Assembly: GCA_023091735.1 (NCBI GenBank)
Contig: JALKBU010000339.1
Coordinates: forward strand, 1 to 47,257
Length of the DNA: 47,257 nucleotides
Direction: 5' to 3'
Source of the DNA: Trichomonas tenax
Taxonomy: Eukaryota; Parabasalia; Trichomonadida; Trichomonadidae
Positions within the stretch are counted from its first letter, which is position 1. Each line of letters begins with the position of its first letter. Below are positions 9,917 through 18,749 of the stretch, piece by piece. The notes beneath the pieces were generated by a model. That model did no database searches and was not told the origin of the DNA. It saw only the letters and a list, made by a program, of their open reading frames with translations. A program made the position numbers and the translations under genes.

Positions 9917-10468
9917 ATACAACTCTGCTTTCGTATCTTATTCTATATTTAAAACTCTCTATTTTCATCAATCTCACTTTCTTTTTTAGCATCACAAGAA
10001 GCAGTATAATAGATATTTTTTGCTTCTGTTTTGAATCTGATGGAAATAAATTATTCAAAAGGTAATAAAGCAACAACATATATAATAGAATATAAAATTC
10101 TATGCATCTTCTATAATGTTATTGAACTAGTTAATTGGAACCCTTTTTTATGGCTATACGGCCTGAAAAATCAAAAGTGTTGTTTTTCAAACAAAAATAG
10201 AAAAAATTATTTAACAAATAGATATTATTTGCTTAGGCAAATATTGATTCGTTCAACTATTTCCGAAATGAGAAACGAGGGTTTGGAGTTATGGAAGCTG
10301 TAGCTCATATTGGTAAAGAATTAAGCCTTTTGATTATAATTTTGAAAATTATTTTGAATCTCCACTCATTTTTCAAATCAGGTCGTGTTAAATATTCATA
10401 TAAATACTTGCTGTAGCATATTGATAAGAATGGAAAAATTTAAGTATTTAATTAAACAGATAACTTCT
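9917..10468. other. Convergent intergenic region
   Basis: About 550 bp of AT-rich DNA between the 3' ends of V-ATPase E and the Vta1-like gene. The open frame at 10031-10303 starts at a TTG and lacks any motif; I treat it as chance. Confidence 0.5.
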
Positions 10469-11395
10469 TTAAACCGGTTTGCCAGCCCTCCAGGACTTCA
10501 AAGCGTTCTCGAGGAACTTGTATGATTCAGTATACATGTCTGCATATAAACGAGAAACAGCGTAATCGATATATCTCTGCATGCACTTTGATGTTTCCTG
10601 ATCTGGAGCTGGGAAGCACTTAGAAACTAATTTGATTCCTTCCTGTTCGAAATATGCTAAAGCTGGGGCACGATTGTACTTGCAACCAGCAATAGATGTG
10701 CAAGGCTCTCCAGAAGGCTTTGGTGCTGGCTTAGGAGCTGGTGCAGGTGGATCAGAAGGCTTTGGAGCTGGTTTTGGAGCCGGTGGCTTTGGATCCTCTG
10801 GTGGAGGTGTAGGCTTTGGTGTTGGCTCTGGTGGCGGTGGCTGATATGTTTCCTTTGGTGGAACATATGGATTTTGTGGCTCCTGTGGTGGAGGAACGTA
10901 TGGATTCGAAGGTTGTGGCGGTGGAGCGCTTGGTTGTTCAGATGGCTCTGCTGGAGGCTGTGCCTGTGGTCCGCATTCGCCATTCTGATCGATGTACATC
11001 TTAATCATCGCAGCGCTCTTCTTGCATTCTTCTTCACGAGCAGCGCTGACTTCGTCATCATCGAAGATAGAGTAGAGAGACGAAATCATGAGGAGTGTCG
11101 GGATCATACTGCTCGATCTTGCGCCTGTTTTGATTCTCGCGGACATATTTGTGTAAAGTTTGTTGACGTAGTTTCTGTAGTTCGTGATATCCTCCTCCTG
11201 GATTTCTCTGATACTTGCCTGGATGTTGTCGACGAAATCTATTGCTTCCTGGTTCGTATTTCCGTTTTCTTCCAGAATGTCACGCGCGATGTTCACGAAA
11301 TAGCTGACTAACACAACCTTCGCGGACTCGTCGCTGACTTTCTTTGAGTAATTGTAAAACTTGATGCAGGGCCTCAATTCATCTGGAAACGACAT
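10469..11395 (-). CDS. Vta1/LIP5-like ESCRT cofactor of Vps4
   Basis: The 308-residue protein has three parts. Residues 1-140 are helical, opening FPDELRPCIKFYNYSKKVSD and containing VVLVSYFVNIARDIL, like the tandem MIT domain of Vta1. Residues about 143-230 are a proline-rich linker with repeated PYVPPP and PAPKPAPKPS units. Residues 233-308 end in IDYAVSRLYADMYTESYKFL, then ENALKSW, the pattern of the Vta1 C-terminal helical pair that dimerises and binds the Vps4 beta domain. In the family this protein stimulates Vps4 ATPase to disassemble ESCRT-III in multivesicular-body formation. There is no signal peptide or membrane segment. Acting in endosomal sorting and vesicle release is inferred from the family. 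The linker is Pro/Lys/Glu-rich and low in complexity, and could bind SH3- or WW-like partners. Confidence 0.72.
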   Translation of the reverse strand: MSFPDELRPCIKFYNYSKKVSDESAKVVLVSYFVNIARDILEENGNTNQEAIDFVDNIQASIREIQEEDITNYRNYVNKLYTNMSARIKTGARSSSMIPTLLMISSLYSIFDDDEVSAAREEECKKSAAMIKMYIDQNGECGPQAQPPAEPSEQPSAPPPQPSNPYVPPPQEPQNPYVPPKETYQPPPPEPTPKPTPPPEDPKPPAPKPAPKPSDPPAPAPKPAPKPSGEPCTSIAGCKYNRAPALAYFEQEGIKLVSKCFPAPDQETSKCMQRYIDYAVSRLYADMYTESYKFLENALKSWRAGKPV

Positions 11396-12174
11396 TTTAA
11401 TTTATAAAAATTTGACATGTTGGCACTTTTTATCGTATCACCGGGATTTTCCATAATTTTTTTATTGCATTTTTATTATTAGCAGACATAATAATTTCAT
11501 ATTTTAAAATCAATTTGGCAATTTATATGGAAAAATTTCGAGATTTTGAAAAACTTCGAATTTATCATATAGTATTCTAGTATAATGCTCAGTACATCAT
11601 TTCATTTATATCTGCAGTTATTGAATAGAAGAAAACAATTTTACTTCCTTTTTTCATTATGACTTTTTCAAAATAGTCTCGGAACTAAAAAAGTGCATGC
11701 ACAAACTGATTCAAATATCAAAACTAAGTATTGATGATAGAATACAAAAGTATAGTTCTATGCTAACTGAGATGCGTTTAGTAAATCTGAGGTTTACATG
11801 TATATTAATGAAGAATAATGACTTTTTGAATCATTGTTATATAAAGAATATAATCATCACCGATGGAACTTAATGGAACATGTATTACGACAACCACCTA
11901 TAGAGCAAATAATAGCTACATGTAAATATTCCACTGTTCCATAGTTTAGCCATATTGTCTTAACCAATAATGAAATAACTTCAATTATATTCTTCCTAAT
12001 TTATATCATAATCGATTGTATTGTTTAGAGTATTTGCACATTACATATACACAGAAATGGATACTTATATAAAACGCATGAATTATGCAGATTAACCTTG
12101 AGTATTTGAGTATGAGAATTGATCTTGAAATCACCTTTGATGTTAAGGTTATTTTAAAAGTGACAATATTTTTT
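11396..12174. other. Divergent intergenic region
   Basis: About 780 bp of AT-rich DNA separating the starts of the Vta1-like and Spt5-like genes. It holds the initiator of the latter; I see no other element or open frame. Confidence 0.5.
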
Positions 12175-12181
12175 TCATTAT
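12175..12181 (+). promoter_or_regulatory. Initiator (Inr) overlapping the Spt5-like start
   Basis: TCATTAT fits the initiator consensus, with +1 A at 12177. The first ATG (12180) would then have a 3-nt leader, while the ATG at codon 7 (12198) would have a normal 21-nt leader, so the second ATG may be the true start. Confidence 0.6.
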
Positions 12182-13469
12182 GAGTTTAAGTCCAAAAATG
12201 GATAAGAAGTCTGTTGATTTAACGGAATCGATAGAAAACAGCATAAGCAAGAATCCATACTCGAAATATATGATAGTTACCGCTGATCCAATTTCAGATT
12301 TGTTAACAAACAGTTTTATTACAAGATTAAATGATTTACCTGACAAATTGACAGCATATAAAACTCGTGTATTAGACGAATTTGCTTTTAATATTATTTT
12401 AGAATTATTAGAAAATCAAAATCTGCGTAAAGATGTTTATTCCATCGCATATTTACCGACTGTTAGCAACACAATCTTTATAGAGACAGAGAATCCTAAA
12501 GCAATTACAGCAATAAATGATAAATTCAAATTATCTAAAATTGAAATCAACGAATTTGTTCCAAAATTCATAAATTTCAGTCTCTACAGATTCTACACTC
12601 ATCAGAGTAACTATTTATGTCGAGTAAATGTTGAACCATTCAAAGATGAGCCTTGTCAGATTATTGATATAAATTATGACAAGAAAAAGGCCATGATTAG
12701 GCTCTGGTCGAAACTTTCGAAGAATAAAGCGGCGCCTTTGGATGAATACACTGTTACTGACTCAGAAGCTTTCAATACAACGCAAACAGTCTTTGTTTCT
12801 TTCGATAAAACTAAATTCACGAACAAAGGATATACATTCAAAGGAAAGACATTCATCGGAGAGTTCTTATTAATGAAAATCGAACTTCGAAATCTTCTTC
12901 TTTGGAATTCTAACATTAAAACGGATGAAAAGGCAAGATTCAAAGAACCAATATCAGGGTTGTGCATGGCTACTGATAAAGTTGGCAAACAATCAATTCA
13001 ACTTGAAGAATTTGATCCAACAGAGCTTGAAGCAGTTTTTATAGTAGATAAACCTAAATTCAATGTGTACTACAAACCAGAGGATGGATGCATTGTATCT
13101 CCATACATAAATCAGTTTGTTTCCTATAACAAAAACAATTTTGGTGTTATTCTTCAATTTGATTTAGACAAGCTTGTATTGCATTCGATGGATAACAAGT
13201 ACATTGAACTTCCTTTCAACACAAAGTTGAAACAAGCTACAGAAGACAACACATGCAGAGATTCACAAAACAAAAGAATTTTTGTTAGTGATATAGTTAA
13301 AATCACAGAGGGAGAGTACGGAGGATACAATGGCAATATTGTTCATGCAAAGAACAAACATGTGTATGTAAATATTCACAAAGATGACAAAAAAATTTTG
13401 TATTGCATTGAAGCGGATAAAACGAGTCTACTTGAAGATGATGAAGGCCCAATAATCACGCAACAATGA
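12180..13469 (+). CDS. Spt5-like transcription elongation factor (short form)
   Basis: A 429-residue protein. Residues about 85-135 (KDVYSIAYLPTVSNTIFIET onwards) read as an NGN domain, including the IFIE strand and the following AITAIND helix. KOW-type repeats follow: about 147-185 (CRVNVEPFKDEPCQIIDINY), about 308-335 (QFVSYNKNNFGVILQFDLDK) and about 368-402 (VSDIVKITEGEYGGYNGNIV). Spt5 clamps RNA polymerase II (with Spt4) and supports elongation. This version lacks the long acidic N-terminus and the C-terminal repeat region found in other eukaryotes (about 1000 residues in yeast), so targets of CTR phosphorylation are missing here. Start is at 12180 or 12198. A NusG-like plant or organelle factor is unlikely because several KOWs are present. 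Confidence 0.75.
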   Translation: MSLSPKMDKKSVDLTESIENSISKNPYSKYMIVTADPISDLLTNSFITRLNDLPDKLTAYKTRVLDEFAFNIILELLENQNLRKDVYSIAYLPTVSNTIFIETENPKAITAINDKFKLSKIEINEFVPKFINFSLYRFYTHQSNYLCRVNVEPFKDEPCQIIDINYDKKKAMIRLWSKLSKNKAAPLDEYTVTDSEAFNTTQTVFVSFDKTKFTNKGYTFKGKTFIGEFLLMKIELRNLLLWNSNIKTDEKARFKEPISGLCMATDKVGKQSIQLEEFDPTELEAVFIVDKPKFNVYYKPEDGCIVSPYINQFVSYNKNNFGVILQFDLDKLVLHSMDNKYIELPFNTKLKQATEDNTCRDSQNKRIFVSDIVKITEGEYGGYNGNIVHAKNKHVYVNIHKDDKKILYCIEADKTSLLEDDEGPIITQQ

Positions 13470-13739
13470 GTTAATTTAGTTTGTTCTTTATTTATATATT
13501 TTTCAAATAAAATATTAATGTTTTCAGGTCAAATCACATAAACTCATTTCAAGCCAAAGGAAGGTTTTAATAATTTCATATAGAGAATGAATATTAGCGT
13601 TAAATAAAGTCGACTATATTTTAAATTATGTCAAATCTAAGATTTAGACGTAAAAAGTTGAAGATTTGCGTAAGGACCAAGAAAATTTTGTAATATTTGT
13701 TTAATCTAAAATTTAGTATTTCTAAAATAAATGCTATGC

Positions 13740-14072
13740 TTACTGATCAACAACCTTTGTTGTCTGGAGGCCGGCGAAAGAAGCAACATTCTTGTAAGAA
13801 GCGATTGTGATCATCTTCTCAGCGTCTTCCTCGTCAGCCTTGCGCTCGAAAACGACGCGGATGCGGGCTGGTGGGCAGTTCTTGCCGTGGATCCAGATGC
13901 GAGAGTTAAGCTCTGGGTCGATCTTGACGACATCTGTGTGCATCATCTTCTGGCCGGCGGCTGTGAGGATCTTGATAGCCTTTTCGGCGCGGAATCTGCG
14001 GCGTGTGTCATGGACGGCCTTCTGGATGTGGATTGTTGTTTCAAGCTTGGCTGGAGCGAGTTCTTTTGGCAT
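13740..14072 (-). CDS. RPL31: 60S ribosomal protein eL31
   Basis: A 110-residue protein of family length, MPKELAPAKLETTIHIQKAV onwards. It carries the eL31 landmarks: the basic RRRFRAEKAIKIL helix, KMMHTDVVKIDPELNSRIW, and PARIRVVFERKADEEDAEK. It sits at the exit-tunnel rim of the large subunit. Codons end mostly in C or G, as expected for a highly expressed gene. An upstream TTG could add seven residues, but family alignment supports the ATG at 14072. No TCA initiator is present; a CCTTT-type motif lies 12-16 nt upstream instead. Confidence 0.95.
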   Translation of the reverse strand: MPKELAPAKLETTIHIQKAVHDTRRRFRAEKAIKILTAAGQKMMHTDVVKIDPELNSRIWIHGKNCPPARIRVVFERKADEEDAEKMITIASYKNVASFAGLQTTKVVDQ

Positions 14073-14083
14073 AGGGTAAAAAG

Positions 14084-14088
14084 AAAGG
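14084..14088 (-). promoter_or_regulatory. CCTTT motif in start-site position of eL31
   Basis: On the minus strand CCTTT lies 12-16 nt upstream of the eL31 ATG, where an initiator is expected. A CCTTT-like start-site motif (M5) has been described for trichomonad genes lacking TCA initiators; I recall this from the literature and the match is short. Confidence 0.35.
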
Positions 14089-15181
14089 GCCAAACCTCTT
14101 AAATTGTGTTGAAAATAATCGTCATGTAAAGTAAAATTTTGGCAAAATCTATTTTCCTCAAATTTTAATAAATTTTTATATTAATTCATCTTGAAATTCT
14201 AATCAACACGAATTTTTGGTTTTTAATTCATTAAATTAATTTGACAATTGGCAAATTTTTAATAACTAATAATTCTGATCCATTTTATAATTGTTTCTAA
14301 AGTAAACGCTAAATAATGAAGAATTTTCATTTACATTTATATTGAGTTTCTGACAAGTGTCAAATGCTTTGTTGAAAATCCTCAAATAATCTATTTCTAA
14401 GCTCGCAACATATATCACTATGCAATAGTCCTCCTGAAATGAATGCGACTTCATTCTTATGAATGCAAAACAATTTTTTTATTTTTGCAAAAATATCAAA
14501 ATCAGTTGAAATCATCTAATATATAATATTTTATAGTCGTATTACTAGAATGAATAAATTCTTATTCCAATGATTACTATCAAAAGATATGAAACATGAA
14601 AATTATATTGAAATAAAATAATTGCTTATAATATCCAGAGTTTTGTGGCACTACATATGCTGTTAATAAGTATTGACTCTCATGGTTACGAAGCAATCAT
14701 TTGATTTTTAATTATAATTAATATTATATTCAGGGTCTCTAATATCTATCAATAGAATGCCCATAGGCATACTAGCTATATCCAATCCATATTACGACAC
14801 TTGTTGCTTGATCTAAAATTCAATCTTGTATAAAATGATTTCGTTTATGAATTCACCAATATTTGGATGCACTGTATTATGTAGTCTTATGTTTTGACAT
14901 ATTTTTATGATATTCACCATTAATAAGCCCATAAAGATCTATGAAATATGTTACTCTGCCATGTAAAAAATTACAGGTCAAAGGAAGGAATTGAATTAAA
15001 CACAAAATTTCAGATATACAACACATGCATAAACAAAACATCAAATACAGTTGATATATTTATTGTGATCAAGATCTTTTAAGAATATATATACAATGTG
15101 CTGGAGAATCAAAGAAAAAAGCCAATGCTAGAGCAGTTATAACTTATATATGAAAGTTATTATTTTAATTAACATAATATC
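14089..15181. other. AT-rich intergenic stretch
   Basis: About 1.1 kb between the eL31 promoter and the 3' end of the beta-helix gene at 15182. A 62-codon minus frame at 14266-14454 lacks motifs. Nothing else supported. Confidence 0.5.
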
Positions 15182-16333
15182 TTACTCAGCGAGGACTGGT
15201 TCAGTGACAGATGGGTTCTCAAGCTCTGAGCTGACTTGCTCTGAGTAAGATTCATCAGAATGATGGTGTCTGTGACTGGAATTCTTCTTCGCAGACCAGA
15301 TAGAAATAAAGATGACGTAGACAATGAAAACAGCAAGAACACCGATGCCAGTGTAAATCATGAGTCTGAAGATATTTGTCTCATCTTCGCCCTTCTTTGC
15401 GTTGGAACCAAGGGCGGCAGGGACAACTGGTGTTGGTGTTTGGGTGTATGGCGTTGTTTCGACGAATGTCTTTTGGGCTTGGACTTTACCTGTAGCATAG
15501 AAATTGATCTCAATTGTTGCTGGTTCGCTTGTGATAACATTGCTGATTGTTGTAACAGAGTTCTTTGTTGTCAAAACATCAATTGAGCATGAAATGACGG
15601 AAATAGAGCCCTTCCATCCATCGAAAAGGGAAGCTTTTCCAACAACGTTCTTATAGAAGACACAGCCGCTAACTGTGATGAATTGAGAGCTACCTTCAGA
15701 GAAAACAACAGAATAATCGTAAACTTCGTTAGAAATAATGTTAGATTTTTGCAATCTTACATTTGCGCATCCCATAAAGTAAACTGTGGAGCATGGGGAG
15801 TAGCATTTCTCAAAGTTGCAGAAGCTGATCATAAACGAATCATCGGCGTTCTGAACAAAGAAGTTTCCATATGAATACCTTTGATTGCCTTTATTAGCAT
15901 TGCAAAAAGACATGTTAACGAAATAAGTATCTGGGACACCAATGATGTTCATGTTTTTAGCGCCTTTGCTGCATTGTACGCAAGAAAGATAATGAAGCTT
16001 GAGTTTTGGTATGGTGATAAAACCAACGGCGCCTGTCTTTGCCGAGTAGCAGCGGTATGCTGCGTTTTTAAGGACATTCAAAGTATAAGTTCCGGTAAAC
16101 GAGAAAGCGCCTCCTTGACCAGCCTGGCAGTCTTGGAACATGTTTCCAGTCAAGTTGACGGTGAAAGATTGGTCTGTGCCGTAAATGTAAATTGGGGAAT
16201 CTGTTGATGAAGTGCCAATAGAGATAAACTGGCAATCAATGATCAATATATCTTCTGTTGCCTCTTGCTTGATGTTAGATGACTGTTTTCCAGTGTAGTT
16301 CAGAGATGAACAAAAGCTTGCTAAGAGAAACAT
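15182..16333 (-). CDS. Type I membrane beta-helix surface protein (Pmp-like)
   Basis: A 383-residue protein. It has a short hydrophobic N-terminus (MFLLASFCSS) likely to be a signal peptide, then about 290 residues of short repeating strands with many Asn, Cys and Ser (YRCYSAKTGAVGF, LHYLSCVQCSKG, MISFCNFEKCYSPCSTVYF) as in right-handed parallel beta-helices. A Thr/Pro-rich neck (about 293-307) follows, then one transmembrane segment (about 323-345, MIYTGIGVLAVFIVYVIFIS), a basic SAKKN stop-transfer and a 35-residue acidic/His-rich tail containing YSEQ and ending VTEPVLAE. I infer an outer-surface protein with a cytoplasmic tail that could signal or direct trafficking. The family is expanded in T. 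vaginalis; ligand unknown. It is divergent from a protein of the same plan at 16888-18345. Confidence 0.75.
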   Translation of the reverse strand: MFLLASFCSSLNYTGKQSSNIKQEATEDILIIDCQFISIGTSSTDSPIYIYGTDQSFTVNLTGNMFQDCQAGQGGAFSFTGTYTLNVLKNAAYRCYSAKTGAVGFITIPKLKLHYLSCVQCSKGAKNMNIIGVPDTYFVNMSFCNANKGNQRYSYGNFFVQNADDSFMISFCNFEKCYSPCSTVYFMGCANVRLQKSNIISNEVYDYSVVFSEGSSQFITVSGCVFYKNVVGKASLFDGWKGSISVISCSIDVLTTKNSVTTISNVITSEPATIEINFYATGKVQAQKTFVETTPYTQTPTPVVPAALGSNAKKGEDETNIFRLMIYTGIGVLAVFIVYVIFISIWSAKKNSSHRHHHSDESYSEQVSSELENPSVTEPVLAE

Positions 16334-16340
16334 CTCAAAA

Positions 16341-16348
16341 AATAATGA
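16341..16348 (-). promoter_or_regulatory. Initiator (Inr) of the beta-helix gene
   Basis: Minus-strand TCATTATT is a full consensus initiator; +1 A at 16346 gives a 13-nt leader to the ATG at 16333. Confidence 0.75.
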
Positions 16349-16434
16349 AAAAAATAATAATCTTTATTTTATTATTAATGCTATATGATAGTGAACCCAA
16401 AAATATCAAAAAAGAAACTTTCGGCGGCCAAAAA

Positions 16435-16458
16435 ATATGATGCAAAAGTGCGTCATAT
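16435..16458. repeat. TATGAYG palindrome 1
   Basis: ATATGATGC (16435-16443), a 6-bp spacer, then GCGTCATAT (16450-16458): 9-bp arms with one mismatch. It lies about 100 bp upstream of the minus-strand beta-helix gene. Confidence 0.6.
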
Positions 16459-16806
16459 ACTTTGCTCGATGGACTTTCAGAAATCTTTGTGAAATTATAA
16501 ACTTGGAATCGAATAGATGATGAATCACGATACAAATGAAATATTTCGAAATTAATCAAAGTTTCTAGATAAAGTGTTATACAAAGAACACAAAAAGGAG
16601 AAAATTTTAATTATAAAATAAAACATATTTCAATATCTCATAGAAATTATTGAATGAGGCTCTCTAATTTCAGAACAAAGTTTTGAATTTTTTCAATACA
16701 CCCTATCAAAAGAGAGAATATTGTATGGTACTCGCTATCAAAACCACAGTCATTAGACTCAGATATCTATGTAGACCATAAATAACAATAAACCCAAAAT
16801 TATAAT

Positions 16807-16830
16807 GTATGACGCTGAAACACGTCATAC
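16807..16830. repeat. TATGAYG palindrome 2
   Basis: GTATGACG (16807-16814), 8-bp spacer CTGAAACA, CGTCATAC (16823-16830): perfect 8-bp arms, 57 bp upstream of the ATG of the plus-strand beta-helix gene. A TCATAC within the right arm could also act as initiator. Confidence 0.65.
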
Positions 16831-16887
16831 TTTTCAAATTAAGAATTTTTGAGAGCGGGAAAAATTATTATTTTTTTTGTTGAAACA

Positions 16888-18345
16888 ATGATGTTCTTCA
16901 TCGGCCTCGCTAAAGCAGCTACTTTCACAGGTCAGCAGACTGATAAATTGATATTCACACTCCAGTCTAATCTTAGAATTGAAGATGCAATCTTTGAGAA
17001 CTTCAAAACTGGCTATGTATCTCCACTTAGCGTTGATGGCGGTGACAACACCATGTCAGTTGAATTAGTTAATACATACTTCCATCAAACAAGAGCTTCA
17101 AACGGTGGAGCATTTCATCTTGTTACAGACGCCAAGATCTCCATCCATGAAACAGCAACAGATACAACACACTCATATATTTCGGATCCATCATTCCATA
17201 CATATGGACAGAGAGCTTGCATCGGTATGATTTGGACAAAGACTCCAGCAGATGTTCATCAGTCCACATTTGTTTCCGGCCTTGGGGGATCAATGAACTT
17301 TGAGATTAAGGGTAATGCAATTGTTGATCATGTCAACATTTCGAAATCAACAGCCGACCAAGGTTTGACTGTGTATGCTTATGGTAACTTATATATGGGT
17401 GAAGCAGATCAAGTTGCTACATTCCAATATTCTACACTATATCAAGATAAATCTAAATGTGGCACTCTTTACTTCTGGAAGTGCACCTGCCAGCCAAAGG
17501 TTCTCTACTGCAACTTCCTTGAGAACACATTAACAGGATGGGCTCTTATTAACAGTGACCAATGCACAAAGAACGTAATGGTAAAGGATTGCGTAATGCA
17601 GAACAATCATTACAACGGCCACGAACTCATTTACACATATTGGTCGCAGCCAGTCGATTTATATGACTGCATTGTTGATAATGATAAAGTTTCTGGATCA
17701 ATTGGCAATAAGGGTTATGTTGTCTCTTCCACACAGCCACTCAGAATTGAGCTATACGCAACAAAGGATATTGTTGCTGCTTTCACCCCAGTCCCACCAG
17801 CACCAACAGAAAAGCCAGTTTCATCACCAGAAAGCCAGCCAAGCAACCCAACAACAGGTGGAAACGTTGACCCATCAAGCCCTGCTGCCTCATCCAGCGC
17901 TGCAGTTCCATCTTCTAGCACTGCTGCTCCATCTTCCAGCTCTACTGCTCCATCTTCTAGCACTGCTGCTCCATCATCAGGCGCTGCAACACAGGCTCCA
18001 GATGCCCCAGCTACTGAAGAAGGCACTTCAACACCTGGCTCAAGTTCTAGCTCTGGCTCAAGCTCTGGTTTTAACTCAAACCCAGAAAAGGGTGCCGCAG
18101 CAGCCAACGGCGACCAAGCAGGGCCCAATGATGAAGAGTCAAAGCCACTCGATATTAAGATCTTAATCATTGTCGTTGGCGGTGTTTTACTTATCGCAGT
18201 CGTTGTTGCTGCAGTATTTGGCAAGATTTATCATCAGAAACACATGGATGAAGAATATTCATGTTCTTCTCATGAATCTGCCGAAAGTGACGAAATAGCT
18301 CAAACAGGAACAACACAACAGGATTCAAACAACCAGGAAGCTTAA
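16888..18345 (+). CDS. Type I membrane beta-helix surface protein with Ser/Pro-rich stalk
   Basis: The first ATG of the frame is at 16888; the 485-residue product begins MMFFIGLAKA, a short hydrophobic signal peptide with a good Ala-x-Ala-like cleavage site. The ectodomain (to about 295) has short strands and pair-forming cysteines (KCGTLYFWKCTCQPKVLYC), like a right-handed beta-helix. A low-complexity stalk of about 120 residues follows, with repeated SSSTAAPSS units, likely to be glycosylated. One transmembrane segment lies at about 422-445 (ILIIVVGGVLLIAVVVAAVF), then a 40-residue acidic/Ser-rich tail with EEYSCSSHES. It shares signal peptide, helix, stalk, membrane segment and tail order with the divergent gene at 15182-16333, so the two are probably old paralogues. 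I infer a cell-surface role, perhaps adhesion; ligand unknown. Confidence 0.75.
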   Translation: MMFFIGLAKAATFTGQQTDKLIFTLQSNLRIEDAIFENFKTGYVSPLSVDGGDNTMSVELVNTYFHQTRASNGGAFHLVTDAKISIHETATDTTHSYISDPSFHTYGQRACIGMIWTKTPADVHQSTFVSGLGGSMNFEIKGNAIVDHVNISKSTADQGLTVYAYGNLYMGEADQVATFQYSTLYQDKSKCGTLYFWKCTCQPKVLYCNFLENTLTGWALINSDQCTKNVMVKDCVMQNNHYNGHELIYTYWSQPVDLYDCIVDNDKVSGSIGNKGYVVSSTQPLRIELYATKDIVAAFTPVPPAPTEKPVSSPESQPSNPTTGGNVDPSSPAASSSAAVPSSSTAAPSSSSTAPSSSTAAPSSGAATQAPDAPATEEGTSTPGSSSSSGSSSGFNSNPEKGAAAANGDQAGPNDEESKPLDIKILIIVVGGVLLIAVVVAAVFGKIYHQKHMDEEYSCSSHESAESDEIAQTGTTQQDSNNQEA

Positions 18346-18416
18346 TATATTCCGTTTGTCTTTCTTATTGTTTATTATGTTAAAATTTTATCTTTCCATA
18401 ATTTTTCGTTATTTTT

Positions 18417-18446
18417 CAACTATGATGTGAAATCGCATCATAGTTG
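18417..18446. repeat. TATGAYG palindrome 3
   Basis: CAACTATGATG (18417-18427), 8-bp spacer TGAAATCG, CATCATAGTTG (18436-18446): perfect 11-bp arms, 72 bp after the stop of the plus-strand beta-helix gene. The spacer shares TGAAA with palindrome 2. Confidence 0.65.
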
Positions 18447-18463
18447 TTTTATATTATCGTTAA

Positions 18464-18546
18464 TTTACATGACAAAAAATATTTACATGTCATAACTAGA
18501 TTTACACGACAAAATCAAATTTACACGACCAAACATTTTACATGAC
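18464..18546 (+). repeat. Five phased TTTACAYG(A/T)C repeats
   Basis: Near-identical 10-mers TTTACATGAC, TTTACATGTC, TTTACACGAC, TTTACACGAC and TTTACATGAC start at 18464, 18482, 18501, 18520 and 18537 (spacing 18, 19, 19, 17 bp). Two further copies of the TTTACACG core lie at about 41150 and 41171. Confidence 0.7.
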
Positions 18547-18749
18547 AAAAATTTAACAATACCTCCCATCCTTTATATGCCGCATAAAGTACCTATAGGA
18601 GAGATGATAAGGAAATTTAATTCTTTGCCTGCTAAACACCACATTCAGTTATGAAGAATACATTTCGAAAAATCTGATGTAATTTAATGAAAGTTAGACA
18701 TTAGATTTTATTATAGTATTACATCATTCTAGTGTAGTTTATTGTGATA

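Noticed and set aside
10632..11311. Several plus and minus frames overlapping the Vta1-like gene
   Set aside because: They mirror the proline-rich linker in other frames (Gly/Val-rich or His/Gln-rich) and are shadows.
17663..18224. Frames rich in Leu/Gln/His or Glu/Ala/Gly inside the surface gene
   Set aside because: They are other-frame readings of the Ser/Ala/Pro stalk repeats.
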